NCBI GenBank assembly: GCA_020719165.1
Contig: DYQT01000003.1
Location: forward strand, 1 to 42,701
Reading direction: 5' to 3'
DNA: 42,701 nucleotides
Origin: Draconibacterium orientale
GTDB taxonomy: Bacteria > Bacteroidota > Bacteroidia > Bacteroidales > FEN-979
Both the position numbers and the translations under genes were made by a program. Position 1 is the first letter of the stretch. Each line of letters opens with the position of its first letter. The notes under the pieces were generated by a model. The model did no database searches. It saw only the letters and a program-made list of their open reading frames with translations, and was not told the DNA's origin. Of the stretch, positions 6,979 through 14,065 are shown piece after piece.

Positions 6979-8325
6979 TTACAAATTGTCATTCAACGCC
7001 TTGATTGAATTTGCTAAGAGTGCTCTAACATAATTGGTGTTGTGAATTCCAAGGCTGTATTCCCTTAAGCAGAACTGGAAGTTGATCAACGCACCCGTTT
7101 GAACCATCAATAATTTCGGGAACTTTGGTTTTGCCATATTCGTGGCGCTGGTGTTATAAGGATCTCTCCAATATCCGGAAGGATTTGTAGATGAGCTGTA
7201 AATATCGAGGTAGCCATCATAGTTACCGGTAGTTAAACCAGCCCAGAGATTTGCAGAGGTAGCATCAGCGTGAAGAATATCATGGCCGCCGCCGCATTCG
7301 TTAATTTTGGCGGCTAATTGGTTGAGCAGGTCCTTAATTTCGGTGCGGGGGTTTTTCCATTTTGAAGAATTGGCATCGATCGGGAGTGTACCGTGGCAGG
7401 AGGTGGTGTTACAGCCGTTGAAATTCCAGGTTGTACCTGAACTCAGGGCTGATTCTTTAGCATTGCGCATGTTGAAGGCATGTCCGCCGGCAATCCCGGT
7501 CATCGGATTGGCCATATGGCAGTCCTGACAAGTAGCAACGGATGTGTGCACAGAGTTTTCGTAGGGGACATCTCCGGCGTATTCAATTCCACCCTGACCC
7601 GCATAAACAGCGCTTACGGTGCCATAGTGAACGTGCATTCTGTAGGAGGGCTTCAGCATGGTGTTTTTTGCACCGGCTGCACTGTCATACATAACGGCTT
7701 TTGGGAACATTTTAACAGAGTCGTAATTGAGCAAACGTCCGGCAGGGTCGTTGCCACAGGTAAGCGGACGGGGCTGGTGACATTTAACGCATAAATTGCT
7801 TGATCCGCCACCCTGGGCCAGGTTGATGGTTTTAGTGCCGGCCCACATGGTCATGGGAACCGGGGCAACGGAAGTGAGGGCAATGTCGGACATACCATAG
7901 GTGGTATGCAGGCTGCTGTGGCAGGTATAACAACCGATTTCGCCAATGGCGTTGGCTGCATTGGTAACATAATCATTCGCCCATTTACCGTTTACAAAGG
8001 AAAATGTAGCGGGTGTGTTGTTTGCACATACATAAACGTATGCTTTTTGTTCGTGGCATGGGCCACATGTAACATTACCGGCCTCTTCGAAGGCAGCTTC
8101 GCCCCATGAGTGCTTTGAAAGCTCAAATTCTGTGGCAATTGCATCCACAACAGCTTTGGCATGACACTGTTTGCAAGTTTCACTGGCATCTTTACCATCA
8201 GTACCATCTTTACCTGCAGGGCCGGCAATCCCCTGAGGGCCCTCCTTGGTGCAGGAGGAAAGCATTAAACATGTCGCCACGACCATCAATCCGGCAGCAT
8301 AAAATAGTTTTTGTAAATTTTTCAT
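6979..8325 (-). CDS. Hexahaem c-type cytochrome lipoprotein with collagen-like stalk
   Basis: A 448-residue lipoprotein. Residues 1-24 are a lipoprotein signal peptide (LMLSSC, lipidated Cys25). Immediately after comes a short collagen-like run of six Gly-X-Y triplets (GPQGIAGPAGKDGTDGKD, residues 29-46), and then the haem domain. Haem motifs are CKQCH, CGPCH, CYTCH, CVKCH and CQDCH, plus a sixth with CX4CH spacing (CNTTSCH). The C-terminal 120 residues lack haem motifs. It is the promoter-proximal gene of the cytochrome locus, preceded by two FNR-like boxes and followed by a terminator. Catalytic function is unknown; it could be a terminal electron-accepting cytochrome at the outer membrane or a reductase. 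Surface exposure is not shown by the sequence. Confidence 0.88.
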   Translation of the reverse strand: MKNLQKLFYAAGLMVVATCLMLSSCTKEGPQGIAGPAGKDGTDGKDASETCKQCHAKAVVDAIATEFELSKHSWGEAAFEEAGNVTCGPCHEQKAYVYVCANNTPATFSFVNGKWANDYVTNAANAIGEIGCYTCHSSLHTTYGMSDIALTSVAPVPMTMWAGTKTINLAQGGGSSNLCVKCHQPRPLTCGNDPAGRLLNYDSVKMFPKAVMYDSAAGAKNTMLKPSYRMHVHYGTVSAVYAGQGGIEYAGDVPYENSVHTSVATCQDCHMANPMTGIAGGHAFNMRNAKESALSSGTTWNFNGCNTTSCHGTLPIDANSSKWKNPRTEIKDLLNQLAAKINECGGGHDILHADATSANLWAGLTTGNYDGYLDIYSSSTNPSGYWRDPYNTSATNMAKPKFPKLLMVQTGALINFQFCLREYSLGIHNTNYVRALLANSIKALNDNL

Positions 8326-8392
8326 ACTCTTACAGTTTTTGTTTAATAATACGTTTGTGCAGCAGACAACTTGTGCAAAATTGTTTCGGGAA

Positions 8393-8400
8393 CAAAAATA
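8393..8400 (-). promoter_or_regulatory. Candidate -7 box (TATTTTTG) for the hexahaem gene
   Basis: The minus strand reads TATTTTTG, matching the Bacteroidota -7 consensus TAnnTTTG, 68 bp before the start codon. I see no convincing -33 TTTG at the usual 19-21 bp spacing. That would be consistent with an activator-dependent promoter, given the FNR-like boxes just upstream. Confidence 0.4.
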
Positions 8401-8455
8401 TCAAAGTTTGTGAAGGGAGTTGTTAATAAGTCAGTGAGATTTGTTAATATATTAA

Positions 8456-8490
8456 CTGATATATCTCAATCCATGATTGACATATATCAA
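8456..8490 (-). promoter_or_regulatory. Tandem FNR-like operator boxes upstream of the hexahaem gene
   Basis: Two 14-bp dyads resemble the FNR consensus TTGATNNNNATCAA: CTGATATATCTCAA (8456-8469, two mismatches) and TTGACATATATCAA (8477-8490, one mismatch). Their centres are 21 bp apart, two helical turns, placing both on the same DNA face. They lie about 130-165 bp upstream of the hexahaem cytochrome ATG. An FNR-type regulator gene lies upstream at 9483-10178. Binding is inferred. Confidence 0.55.
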
Positions 8491-8611
8491 TCAGTTCTAC
8501 AATTCAAGAATTACGTAATGGATTTGTTGCCAGGAGTAATAGAGTGATAATTTTGGTTATGGGTTAAAAAATGACATTCCGACAGTGAAAGTATTATCAA
8601 CCGGTTTCGCT
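8486..8611 (+). repeat. Long direct repeat, copy 1, carrying a remnant of the crp/fnr 3' end
   Basis: This copy aligns with 9373-9498 over about 126 bp with scattered substitutions (shared blocks include GTGATAATTTTGGTTATGGG and GTATTATCAACCGGTTTCGC). In copy 2 the end of the block is the last codons and stop of the Crp/Fnr gene. In copy 1 the same codons (Ser-Glu-Thr-Gly-stop on the minus strand) have no gene in front of them. Copy 1 is thus a duplicated gene tail plus downstream flank. Confidence 0.75.
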
Positions 8612-9366
8612 CCTGACTTCTGACATTTAGTGTGGTACAACGCGAAGTACGAGTTACGAATGACGAAGTACGAATGACGAAGTACAAAGTATGGAATTAG
8701 CCGGACGTTGTTCGTCATTCGAACTTTGTCCTTCCCATTTTCGTGTGTATTTCTTACTTTGTCTTTCGTACTTTTCCCCCAGTTTCCAGCATAGCCGTTT
8801 TAATGCTCGCTATAAATATTGCCAGCAATTCTGTTTGGATTTCTGGTAACCATTAAGGCACTGAGAACACGCAGGAACACGAAGTCTTTGGTAGTTTTCA
8901 AAATGCTTCCGTTACCAATGGTACCATAGATTCCACTAAACCTCGGCCAGGGAATTTATGAACCTCGATCGCACAACCGACTATTTTATATGCAATCTCT
9001 TTGATCTGTTATTGAGTCATATTCTTTACTTTTTCTCAGTGATCCTGAGTGAACTCAGGTGCCTCAGTGGTTTTCCTTTTTTCAAAAAAAGAATGAAAAA
9101 TAACCCAATGGACACCCATTCTGCATATCCATCTCAAAAAAATCAAGCATTACAGAGCACAATGTTTAAAAGTGCGGAAAACAGGGCGATGTACAAATGA
9201 CGAAGTACAAAATTTGGGGTTAGCCGGCCGTTGTTCGTCCTTCGAACTTTGTACTTAAAATGGGCGTTAGTGCGGTAAAAATCACAATTGTGAATTTCAT
9301 GTCATTCAAATTCAATTGCTTGAAAAATGTTAACACACTAAAAACAAGAAGCGTCAGAAGTCAGGA
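8611..9366. repeat. Repeat-rich gene-free spacer bounded by 14-bp inverted repeats
   Basis: The spacer between the two long direct repeats begins with TCCTGACTTCTGAC (8611-8624) and ends with its exact reverse complement (9353-9366). Inside are two diverged copies of a roughly 60-bp block (near 8678-8740 and 9197-9256) with the shared core TTCGAACTTTGT and TTAGCCGG, and tandem GAAGTACGAATGAC-type units (8643-8690). I see no credible coding sequence: an 80-codon reading frame at 8958-9200 has no recognisable features and runs across repeat-like text. It may be a decayed miniature mobile element or a slippage-driven repeat island. Confidence 0.55.
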
Positions 9367-9372
9367 CAGAAA

Positions 9373-9500
9373 TCAATCAGATCAACAATTAAAAATCAGG
9401 TAACGGGTTTGTTGCCGGGAGCAACGGGGTGATAATTTTGGTTATGGGTTGAAAAAATGACATTCCGATAGTGAAAGTATTATCAACCGGTTTCGCTGAT
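9373..9500 (+). repeat. Long direct repeat, copy 2, overlapping the end of the crp/fnr gene
   Basis: The second copy of the block at 8486-8611. It covers the last codons of the Crp/Fnr gene and about 110 bp downstream of its stop. Confidence 0.75.
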
Positions 9501-10178
9501 CTGGCGAAGTTGTTTGATATTTAAAATCTCCAGGGTGTTTGTTGAGAGGGTGAGGATTCCTTCTTCTTTGAATTCTTTCAAAATACGGATAGCGCTTTCT
9601 TTAGACATGCCGGAGAGGTCGGCCAGATCCTGCCGGGAGATGGTCATTTCAAACGGATTTTGACAATAAATTTTATCTGCCAGATAAAAAATCACATCAG
9701 CTATTCGTCCATGCATCTGTTTCTGGGTGAGGCTGATAATTTGATCGAAATTGAAAATTGACTGCAGAGATACGCGTTTGATGAATTCTTCGGCAAAATC
9801 GGGATTAGCGCGAATAAAGGTTTTGAAAACACTCACATCAACCAGGCATGCGGTTGAATCCTGCACGGCGGCGGCAGAATAGTAATGGCGGTTGTCAACG
9901 TATATGCCTGGCCCGAAAATATAATCGAATGGTTTAATAAGGGAGAGAATCAGGTTTTTGCCATAACCTTCGATATATATTTTTGCCAGCCCGGAGGTTA
10001 CACAAACGAAATAGGGCGAAGGTGTTCCCTGTTTAAAAATAATCTCTCCTGCTTTATAACTAACCTGAAACCGGCTGCTGTTGATCAGTTCGATTTCAAG
10101 CGGACTTAAATTTTTAAAGATAAATGATTTACAATTACAATCGGCGCAGTTGGAAGAATGATGAATTTTATTTACCAT
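9483..10178 (-). CDS. Crp/Fnr-family transcription regulator with FNR-like cysteines
   Basis: A protein of 231 residues: an N-terminal cyclic-nucleotide-binding-like domain (about 25-145) and a winged helix-turn-helix (about 165-225; MTISRQDLADLSGMSKESAI). N-terminal cysteines C11, C14 and C16 (NCADCNCKS), together with C111 in DSTACLVDV, which aligns with FNR Cys122, make up the four-cysteine set used by FNR to hold a 4Fe-4S cluster, although the spacing (CX2CX1C) differs from E. coli. In the recognition helix the E-x3-R pair (KESAIR) that reads TTGA/TGA half-sites is retained, while the FNR serine is isoleucine. Inferred: an oxygen- or redox-responsive activator of the cytochrome locus downstream. 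It could instead be a cluster-free Crp-like regulator. Confidence 0.85.
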   Translation of the reverse strand: MVNKIHHSSNCADCNCKSFIFKNLSPLEIELINSSRFQVSYKAGEIIFKQGTPSPYFVCVTSGLAKIYIEGYGKNLILSLIKPFDYIFGPGIYVDNRHYYSAAAVQDSTACLVDVSVFKTFIRANPDFAEEFIKRVSLQSIFNFDQIISLTQKQMHGRIADVIFYLADKIYCQNPFEMTISRQDLADLSGMSKESAIRILKEFKEEGILTLSTNTLEILNIKQLRQISETG

Positions 10179-10218
10179 CGGATTTGGCTGCTTGGGCCTG
10201 AATTTTTGGAATAGCAGA

Positions 10219-10249
10219 CAAAGATAGTGCTAAGTTGATATAAAACAAA
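10219..10249 (-). promoter_or_regulatory. Promoter of the crp/fnr gene with overlapping FNR-like box
   Basis: On the minus strand a -33 TTTG (10246-10249) is separated by exactly 19 bp from a -7 box TATCTTTG (10219-10226), a near-ideal Bacteroidota promoter 41 bp before the ATG. The 14-bp sequence TTGATATAAAACAA (10235-10248), one mismatch from TTGATNNNNATCAA, overlaps the -33 element, a position expected for negative autoregulation. Confidence 0.65.
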
Positions 10250-10266
10250 TTATTTGACGTTATTTA

Positions 10267-11283
10267 TCAATGGGGGGGTTGAGAAATGTCAATACCGGAA
10301 AGATTTTCTGACACCAGGTATTCGGCAATCTGGACCGCATTGGTGGCTGCTCCTTTACGGAGGTTATCGGCGACAATAAAGAGGTTGAGCGAGTTTGGCT
10401 GTGATTCGTCGCGTCTGATTCTGCCAACGAAAACTTCGTCTTTTCCTGCTGCATCCATGGGCATTGGATAGATGTTGTTTTTAATGTCGTCGCGGATGAT
10501 GATTCCGGGGGTATTGCCAAGAAGTTCAGTAATGTCATCAATTTCGAAATCGTGTTCAAACTCCAGGTTGATTGCTTCAGAGTGGCCGCCTAAAACGGGA
10601 ACCCTGACGATGGTAGCGGTAATGCGGATCGAATAATCGTTGAGAATTTTACGAGTTTCATTCACCAGTTTGATCTCTTCGGAGGTATATCCATTGTTGA
10701 GAAAATCGCCCCCATGCGGAAACAGGTTGAGATCAATCGGGTAGGGATAGGCCATCTCTCCTTTAATTCCCTTCCGTTCATTTTCAAGTTGCATGACGGC
10801 TTTGGCGCCGGTTCCCGTAACCGATTGATAGGTAGATGCAACGATTCTCTTGATATGGTATTTCGCGTGTAGCGGAGCCAGTACCAGAACCATCTGAATG
10901 GTGGAACAATTGGGATTGGCAATAATCTTGTGACTCCTGGTAAGGATAGAAGCATTTATTTCAGGAACGATCAGCGGAACCTCATTATTCATTCGCCAGG
11001 CTGATGAGTTGTCGATTACCGTGATGCCAGCCGCTGCATATTGCGGAGCCCATTCCCGGGATGCGGCAGCGCCTGCAGAAAAGATGGCAATATCGGGCTT
11101 CGCGGCAATAGCCTGTTCGTGTGTGTGAATAAAATAACGATGGTTGTTGAACAGCACAGGAAGACCTTGTGATTTAGGGGAGGCAACAGGGATAAAGGTT
11201 TCGGGATAAAACGCATGTTCGTCAAGAACTTTTAGAATTTCCCGGCCAACAAGTCCGGTAACACCGACAATTGCCAGTTTCAT
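10267..11283 (-). CDS. asd: Aspartate-semialdehyde dehydrogenase
   Basis: This 338-residue enzyme catalyses NADPH-dependent reduction of aspartyl phosphate to aspartate semialdehyde, the branch point to lysine/diaminopimelate, threonine and methionine. Seen: the Rossmann start MKLAIVGVTGLVGREILKVL, the catalytic cysteine motif ANPNCSTIQMV, the substrate-binding region ENERKGIKGEM, and GGHSEAINLEF with the catalytic histidine. The ATG at 11283 gives the family start exactly. The open frame continues upstream to 11505, but that extension is translated tandem repeat and overlaps the next gene's signal peptide, so I reject it. A -7 box (TACCTTTG) lies 19 bp before the ATG. It is a separate transcription unit from the crp/fnr gene 88 bp downstream. 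Confidence 0.96.
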   Translation of the reverse strand: MKLAIVGVTGLVGREILKVLDEHAFYPETFIPVASPKSQGLPVLFNNHRYFIHTHEQAIAAKPDIAIFSAGAAASREWAPQYAAAGITVIDNSSAWRMNNEVPLIVPEINASILTRSHKIIANPNCSTIQMVLVLAPLHAKYHIKRIVASTYQSVTGTGAKAVMQLENERKGIKGEMAYPYPIDLNLFPHGGDFLNNGYTSEEIKLVNETRKILNDYSIRITATIVRVPVLGGHSEAINLEFEHDFEIDDITELLGNTPGIIIRDDIKNNIYPMPMDAAGKDEVFVGRIRRDESQPNSLNLFIVADNLRKGAATNAVQIAEYLVSENLSGIDISQPPH

Positions 11284-11301
11284 GGGTGGAGATTTTTTTG
11301 G

Positions 11302-11309
11302 CAAAGGTA
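11302..11309 (-). promoter_or_regulatory. -7 box (TACCTTTG) for asd
   Basis: A perfect TAnnTTTG match on the minus strand, 19 bp before the asd start. The place where a -33 TTTG would lie (about 11329-11333) is occupied by a tandem repeat rather than a recognisable -33. Confidence 0.6.
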
Positions 11310-11319
11310 AAGGAAAAAA

Positions 11320-11368
11320 ATAGCGAATAGCGAAATAGCGAAATGGTGAAATAGCGAAATAGCGAAAA
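11320..11368. repeat. Degenerate tandem repeat (unit about 8 bp, ATAGCGAA) upstream of asd
   Basis: About six imperfect units of AATAGCGA/GAAATAGC lie between the asd -7 box and the divergent lamin-tail gene leader. They cover the expected -33 region of asd, so copy-number change could alter promoter geometry (inference). Confidence 0.75.
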
Positions 11369-11387
11369 CGAGTGGGATTTTTATTAA

Positions 11388-11429
11388 CAGGTGTATTACC
11401 TTTTTGAAAAATCCTGATTAAGCGGAAAA
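11388..11429 (+). promoter_or_regulatory. 42-bp leader element, copy 1 (before the lamin-tail gene)
   Basis: CAGGTGTATTACCTTTTT (11388-11405), ten variable bases, then GATTAAGCGGAAAA (11416-11429), 8 bp before the ATG at 11438. The same arrangement in the opposite orientation precedes comF (14762-14803). The segment TACCTTTT is one base from the -7 consensus TAnnTTTG, so this may be a shared promoter/5' leader. The two copies also form an inverted repeat around the gene pair. Confidence 0.6.
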
Positions 11430-11437
11430 TTGTAATT

Positions 11438-14062
11438 ATGAAAACTTCAAATTTCTGCATTTTTTGCATTTTTTGCATTGTCTGCATTGCTTTCATTGTT
11501 TGCATTCCTGTTCTCGCCCCGGCTCAGGTGAAGGATAATTTTTCGGATGGGGATTTTACAGAAAACCCAGCATGGGCAGGCGATGCCGGCCATTTTGAGG
11601 TAAATTTAGCCGGGCAGCTTCATTTGTTTGCTGCCGGAAGTGATACCTCTTTGATGGTGACCCGAAACGATCGTGTGATCGAGACGGAGTGGAGTTTCTG
11701 GATGAAGCTCTCTTTCAATACCTCCTCTAATAACTTCGCGCGAGTTTATCTGATGTCAGATACAACTGCCCTGGCTTCCAGTTTAAACGGGTACTTTTTG
11801 CAGGTCGGTGGCGGCGATGATTCTGTTTTTATCGTGAAACAAACAGGACTTGCTTTAAAAACAATCTACCGGTTCAGGTCTTATAAAACTTTTCATTCAA
11901 CCAATACTGTCCGGTTTAAAGTTACCCGTGATGAAGCAGGTCGCTGGGAGGCGTTGATTGACACAACCGGAGGCTACAAATATTTTCAGGACGGGACATT
12001 TTTTGAGGATTCATTTGTCACTACCCGGTGGTTTGGCCTCATGTGCCGTTACACATCCAGCAATGCAACGAAATTTTATTTTGATGATTTTTATATCGGG
12101 CCTGTGCTGTATGATACAATTCGTCCGGGAATAACCTCCATGGAGGCACTGTCGGCAAACGTTTTAAGGATTTCCTTTTCAGAGGCCATTCAAAGGCAGC
12201 CTGCTGAAAACGTGGAGAACTATCAGCTAAAATTGCATGGCATCCGGCCCGACTCGGTCATTTTAGATTTAAGTACTCAATGTCATGTTTCTCTATTTTT
12301 GCATGATTCGCTGGCCGAGGGAACGTTTGACTCCCTTCGGGTTGTTAATATTGCCGACATCTCAGGAAATCTCATGCGAGACACCCTTGTTCAGGTTTGC
12401 TATTACCGGCCAAAAGCGTATGATATTCTGATCGACGAAATTATGGCGGATCCTGATCCTCCTGTAGAACTTCCAAACGGTGAATTCGTGGAACTTTACA
12501 ACCGGTCGGCATTTCCAATAAATTTAAAAGATTGGACGTTCAAATATGGGAGTTATATAAAATCGTTCCCATCCATCACCCTCTCTTCCGGGGGATATTT
12601 GCTTATTGTTAAGGATTCAGCCTTTTTGCATGTTGCGAACTGTGCGGTATTGTTCACATCTTCATCCTCTCTGTCAAATGAGGGAACTACCCTTATTCTG
12701 AAAGATCCGGGGGGTCATGTGATACATACGGTAACTTACAGTCCCGGTTGGTACCGCGGCTCTTTCAAAGAGGAGGGCGGGTGGTCGCTTGAGATGACCG
12801 ATCCGCTGAATCCATGTGGTTGCATGGATAACTGGGGGCCATCAACAGATGCATTCGGAGGCACACCTGGCAGGGCCAACTCTTCAAAGAAAACCAATGC
12901 TGACGAAACCGCTCCGGTTGTTCTGAGGGCGGTAATAACAGATTCTGCCAGGCTCAGCGTGACCTTTAGTGAGGCTATGGACAGCCTCTCCATGCTGGCA
13001 CCATCCAAATGGATCACTTTTCCTTCTGGTAAACACCCGGTGGGAGTACAACCGGTTGCACCTGATTTCAGCTCAGCATTACTTTCATTCAATGAATTGT
13101 TTGAGCATGGCATTATCTATAACCTTCGATTGTCGGGAACCGTGAAAGATTGCGCCCGGAACGAATGCGACACCACACGTTCGATCCGGTTCGCCTTTCC
13201 CGATTCTGTCGCTGCCCGGGATGTGGTGATCAACGAAGTACTAACCAACCCGGCGAGCGGAGGATCGAGGTTTATTGAGTTATTCAACAGATCGGAGAAG
13301 ATCATCGATTTGCAAACCCTGGTTCTTTCAAACCGCGATACCCTGGACGGTTTTTCAGAAAATGCAGTATCTCTGACTTCAGTCGGGTATCTGCTGTTTC
13401 CGGGTGATTATATTGCCTTCACATCGAGTCGTGAAGAGATCAATGACAGGTACCCTGTGCCATTTCCCGAAAACATCGCCGGCGTGAGCGGATTTCCGGT
13501 ATTCGGGGATGATACCGGCACCGTGATCGTTGCCAGGAAGGATAACCTGATGATCGTTGACAGAATGCAATACACTGCTGAAATGCATTATCCCTTATTG
13601 GCAACAACGGAGGGGGTTTCACTGGAACGTACCAGTCCCGACTGGTCATCGGAGGATCAAAACAATTGGCATTCGGCTGCAGAAACGGTTGGGTTTGCCA
13701 CGCCAGGTTATCAGAATTCGCATTGGGTAACGCAGGATGTAACAGATCAGGAAATTTTCGTTTATCCTGAAATATTTTCTCCCGACAATGATGGCCGTGA
13801 TGATCTGCTGATTGTGACTATCCGGCTTGATAACCCGGATTTTGCAGTGAATATGAGGGTTTTCGATTCAAGGGGACGATTTGTCAGGCAAATAACCAAT
13901 AATGTTTTCACTGGCAGCGAAGGTGTTTTTACCTGGGATGGGATGAGTTTTGCCAGAACCAGGGCCCCGCTTGGAATGTATATTTTGCTGGTTGAACTTG
14001 TTCGTCCGGACGGGGTGGTCAGAAAAATAAAAAGAACGGTGGTACTTGGGGGTGCGCTCTGA
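11438..14062 (+). CDS. Secreted multidomain protein with two lamin-tail domains and CHU-like C-terminus
   Basis: A protein of 874 residues. The signal peptide (about 1-30, ending LAPAQ) is encoded by six 9-bp repeats and has a cysteine-rich hydrophobic core. Residues about 35-220 look like a laminin-G/jelly-roll fold (DNFSDGDFTENPAW to KFYFDDFYIGP). Then come a bacterial Ig-like domain (RPGITSMEALSANVLRISFS), a lamin-tail domain near 329-450 (ILIDEIMADPDPP, GEFVELYNRS), a second Ig-like domain near 490-585 and a second lamin-tail domain near 594-740 (VVINEVLTNP, SRFIELFNRS). The C-terminal 100 residues (FVYPEIFSPDNDGRDDLL to GMYILLVELV) match gliding-motility/CHU-type C-terminal domains, implying T9SS export to the surface. 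It converges on comF with 3 bp between stops. Function: probably adhesion or structure; unproven. Confidence 0.88.
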   Translation: MKTSNFCIFCIFCIVCIAFIVCIPVLAPAQVKDNFSDGDFTENPAWAGDAGHFEVNLAGQLHLFAAGSDTSLMVTRNDRVIETEWSFWMKLSFNTSSNNFARVYLMSDTTALASSLNGYFLQVGGGDDSVFIVKQTGLALKTIYRFRSYKTFHSTNTVRFKVTRDEAGRWEALIDTTGGYKYFQDGTFFEDSFVTTRWFGLMCRYTSSNATKFYFDDFYIGPVLYDTIRPGITSMEALSANVLRISFSEAIQRQPAENVENYQLKLHGIRPDSVILDLSTQCHVSLFLHDSLAEGTFDSLRVVNIADISGNLMRDTLVQVCYYRPKAYDILIDEIMADPDPPVELPNGEFVELYNRSAFPINLKDWTFKYGSYIKSFPSITLSSGGYLLIVKDSAFLHVANCAVLFTSSSSLSNEGTTLILKDPGGHVIHTVTYSPGWYRGSFKEEGGWSLEMTDPLNPCGCMDNWGPSTDAFGGTPGRANSSKKTNADETAPVVLRAVITDSARLSVTFSEAMDSLSMLAPSKWITFPSGKHPVGVQPVAPDFSSALLSFNELFEHGIIYNLRLSGTVKDCARNECDTTRSIRFAFPDSVAARDVVINEVLTNPASGGSRFIELFNRSEKIIDLQTLVLSNRDTLDGFSENAVSLTSVGYLLFPGDYIAFTSSREEINDRYPVPFPENIAGVSGFPVFGDDTGTVIVARKDNLMIVDRMQYTAEMHYPLLATTEGVSLERTSPDWSSEDQNNWHSAAETVGFATPGYQNSHWVTQDVTDQEIFVYPEIFSPDNDGRDDLLIVTIRLDNPDFAVNMRVFDSRGRFVRQITNNVFTGSEGVFTWDGMSFARTRAPLGMYILLVELVRPDGVVRKIKRTVVLGGAL
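11453..11506 (+). repeat. Six 9-bp tandem repeats inside a signal-peptide coding sequence
   Basis: Consensus TTTTGCATT, in frame, giving the tripeptides FCI, FCI, FCI, VCI, AFI, VCI. Because the unit is a multiple of three, copy-number change would lengthen or shorten the hydrophobic core without a frameshift. Confidence 0.9.
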
Positions 14063-14065
14063 CGA

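Noticed and set aside
8643..8690. CRISPR-like short array
   Set aside because: Units are about 14 bp, tandem without unique spacers, and no cas gene is present; it is a simple tandem repeat.
8958..9200. 80-codon plus-strand reading frame in the spacer
   Set aside because: No recognisable domain, no promoter or leader, and the DNA consists of repeat-like phrases shared with neighbouring spacer text.
8611..9366. Intact insertion sequence
   Set aside because: It has end inverted repeats but no transposase reading frame; at best a decayed or miniature element.
11284..11505. N-terminal extension of asd (74 codons)
   Set aside because: It is translated tandem repeat and antisense of the lamin-tail gene's signal peptide; family homology starts at 11283, next to a -7 box.
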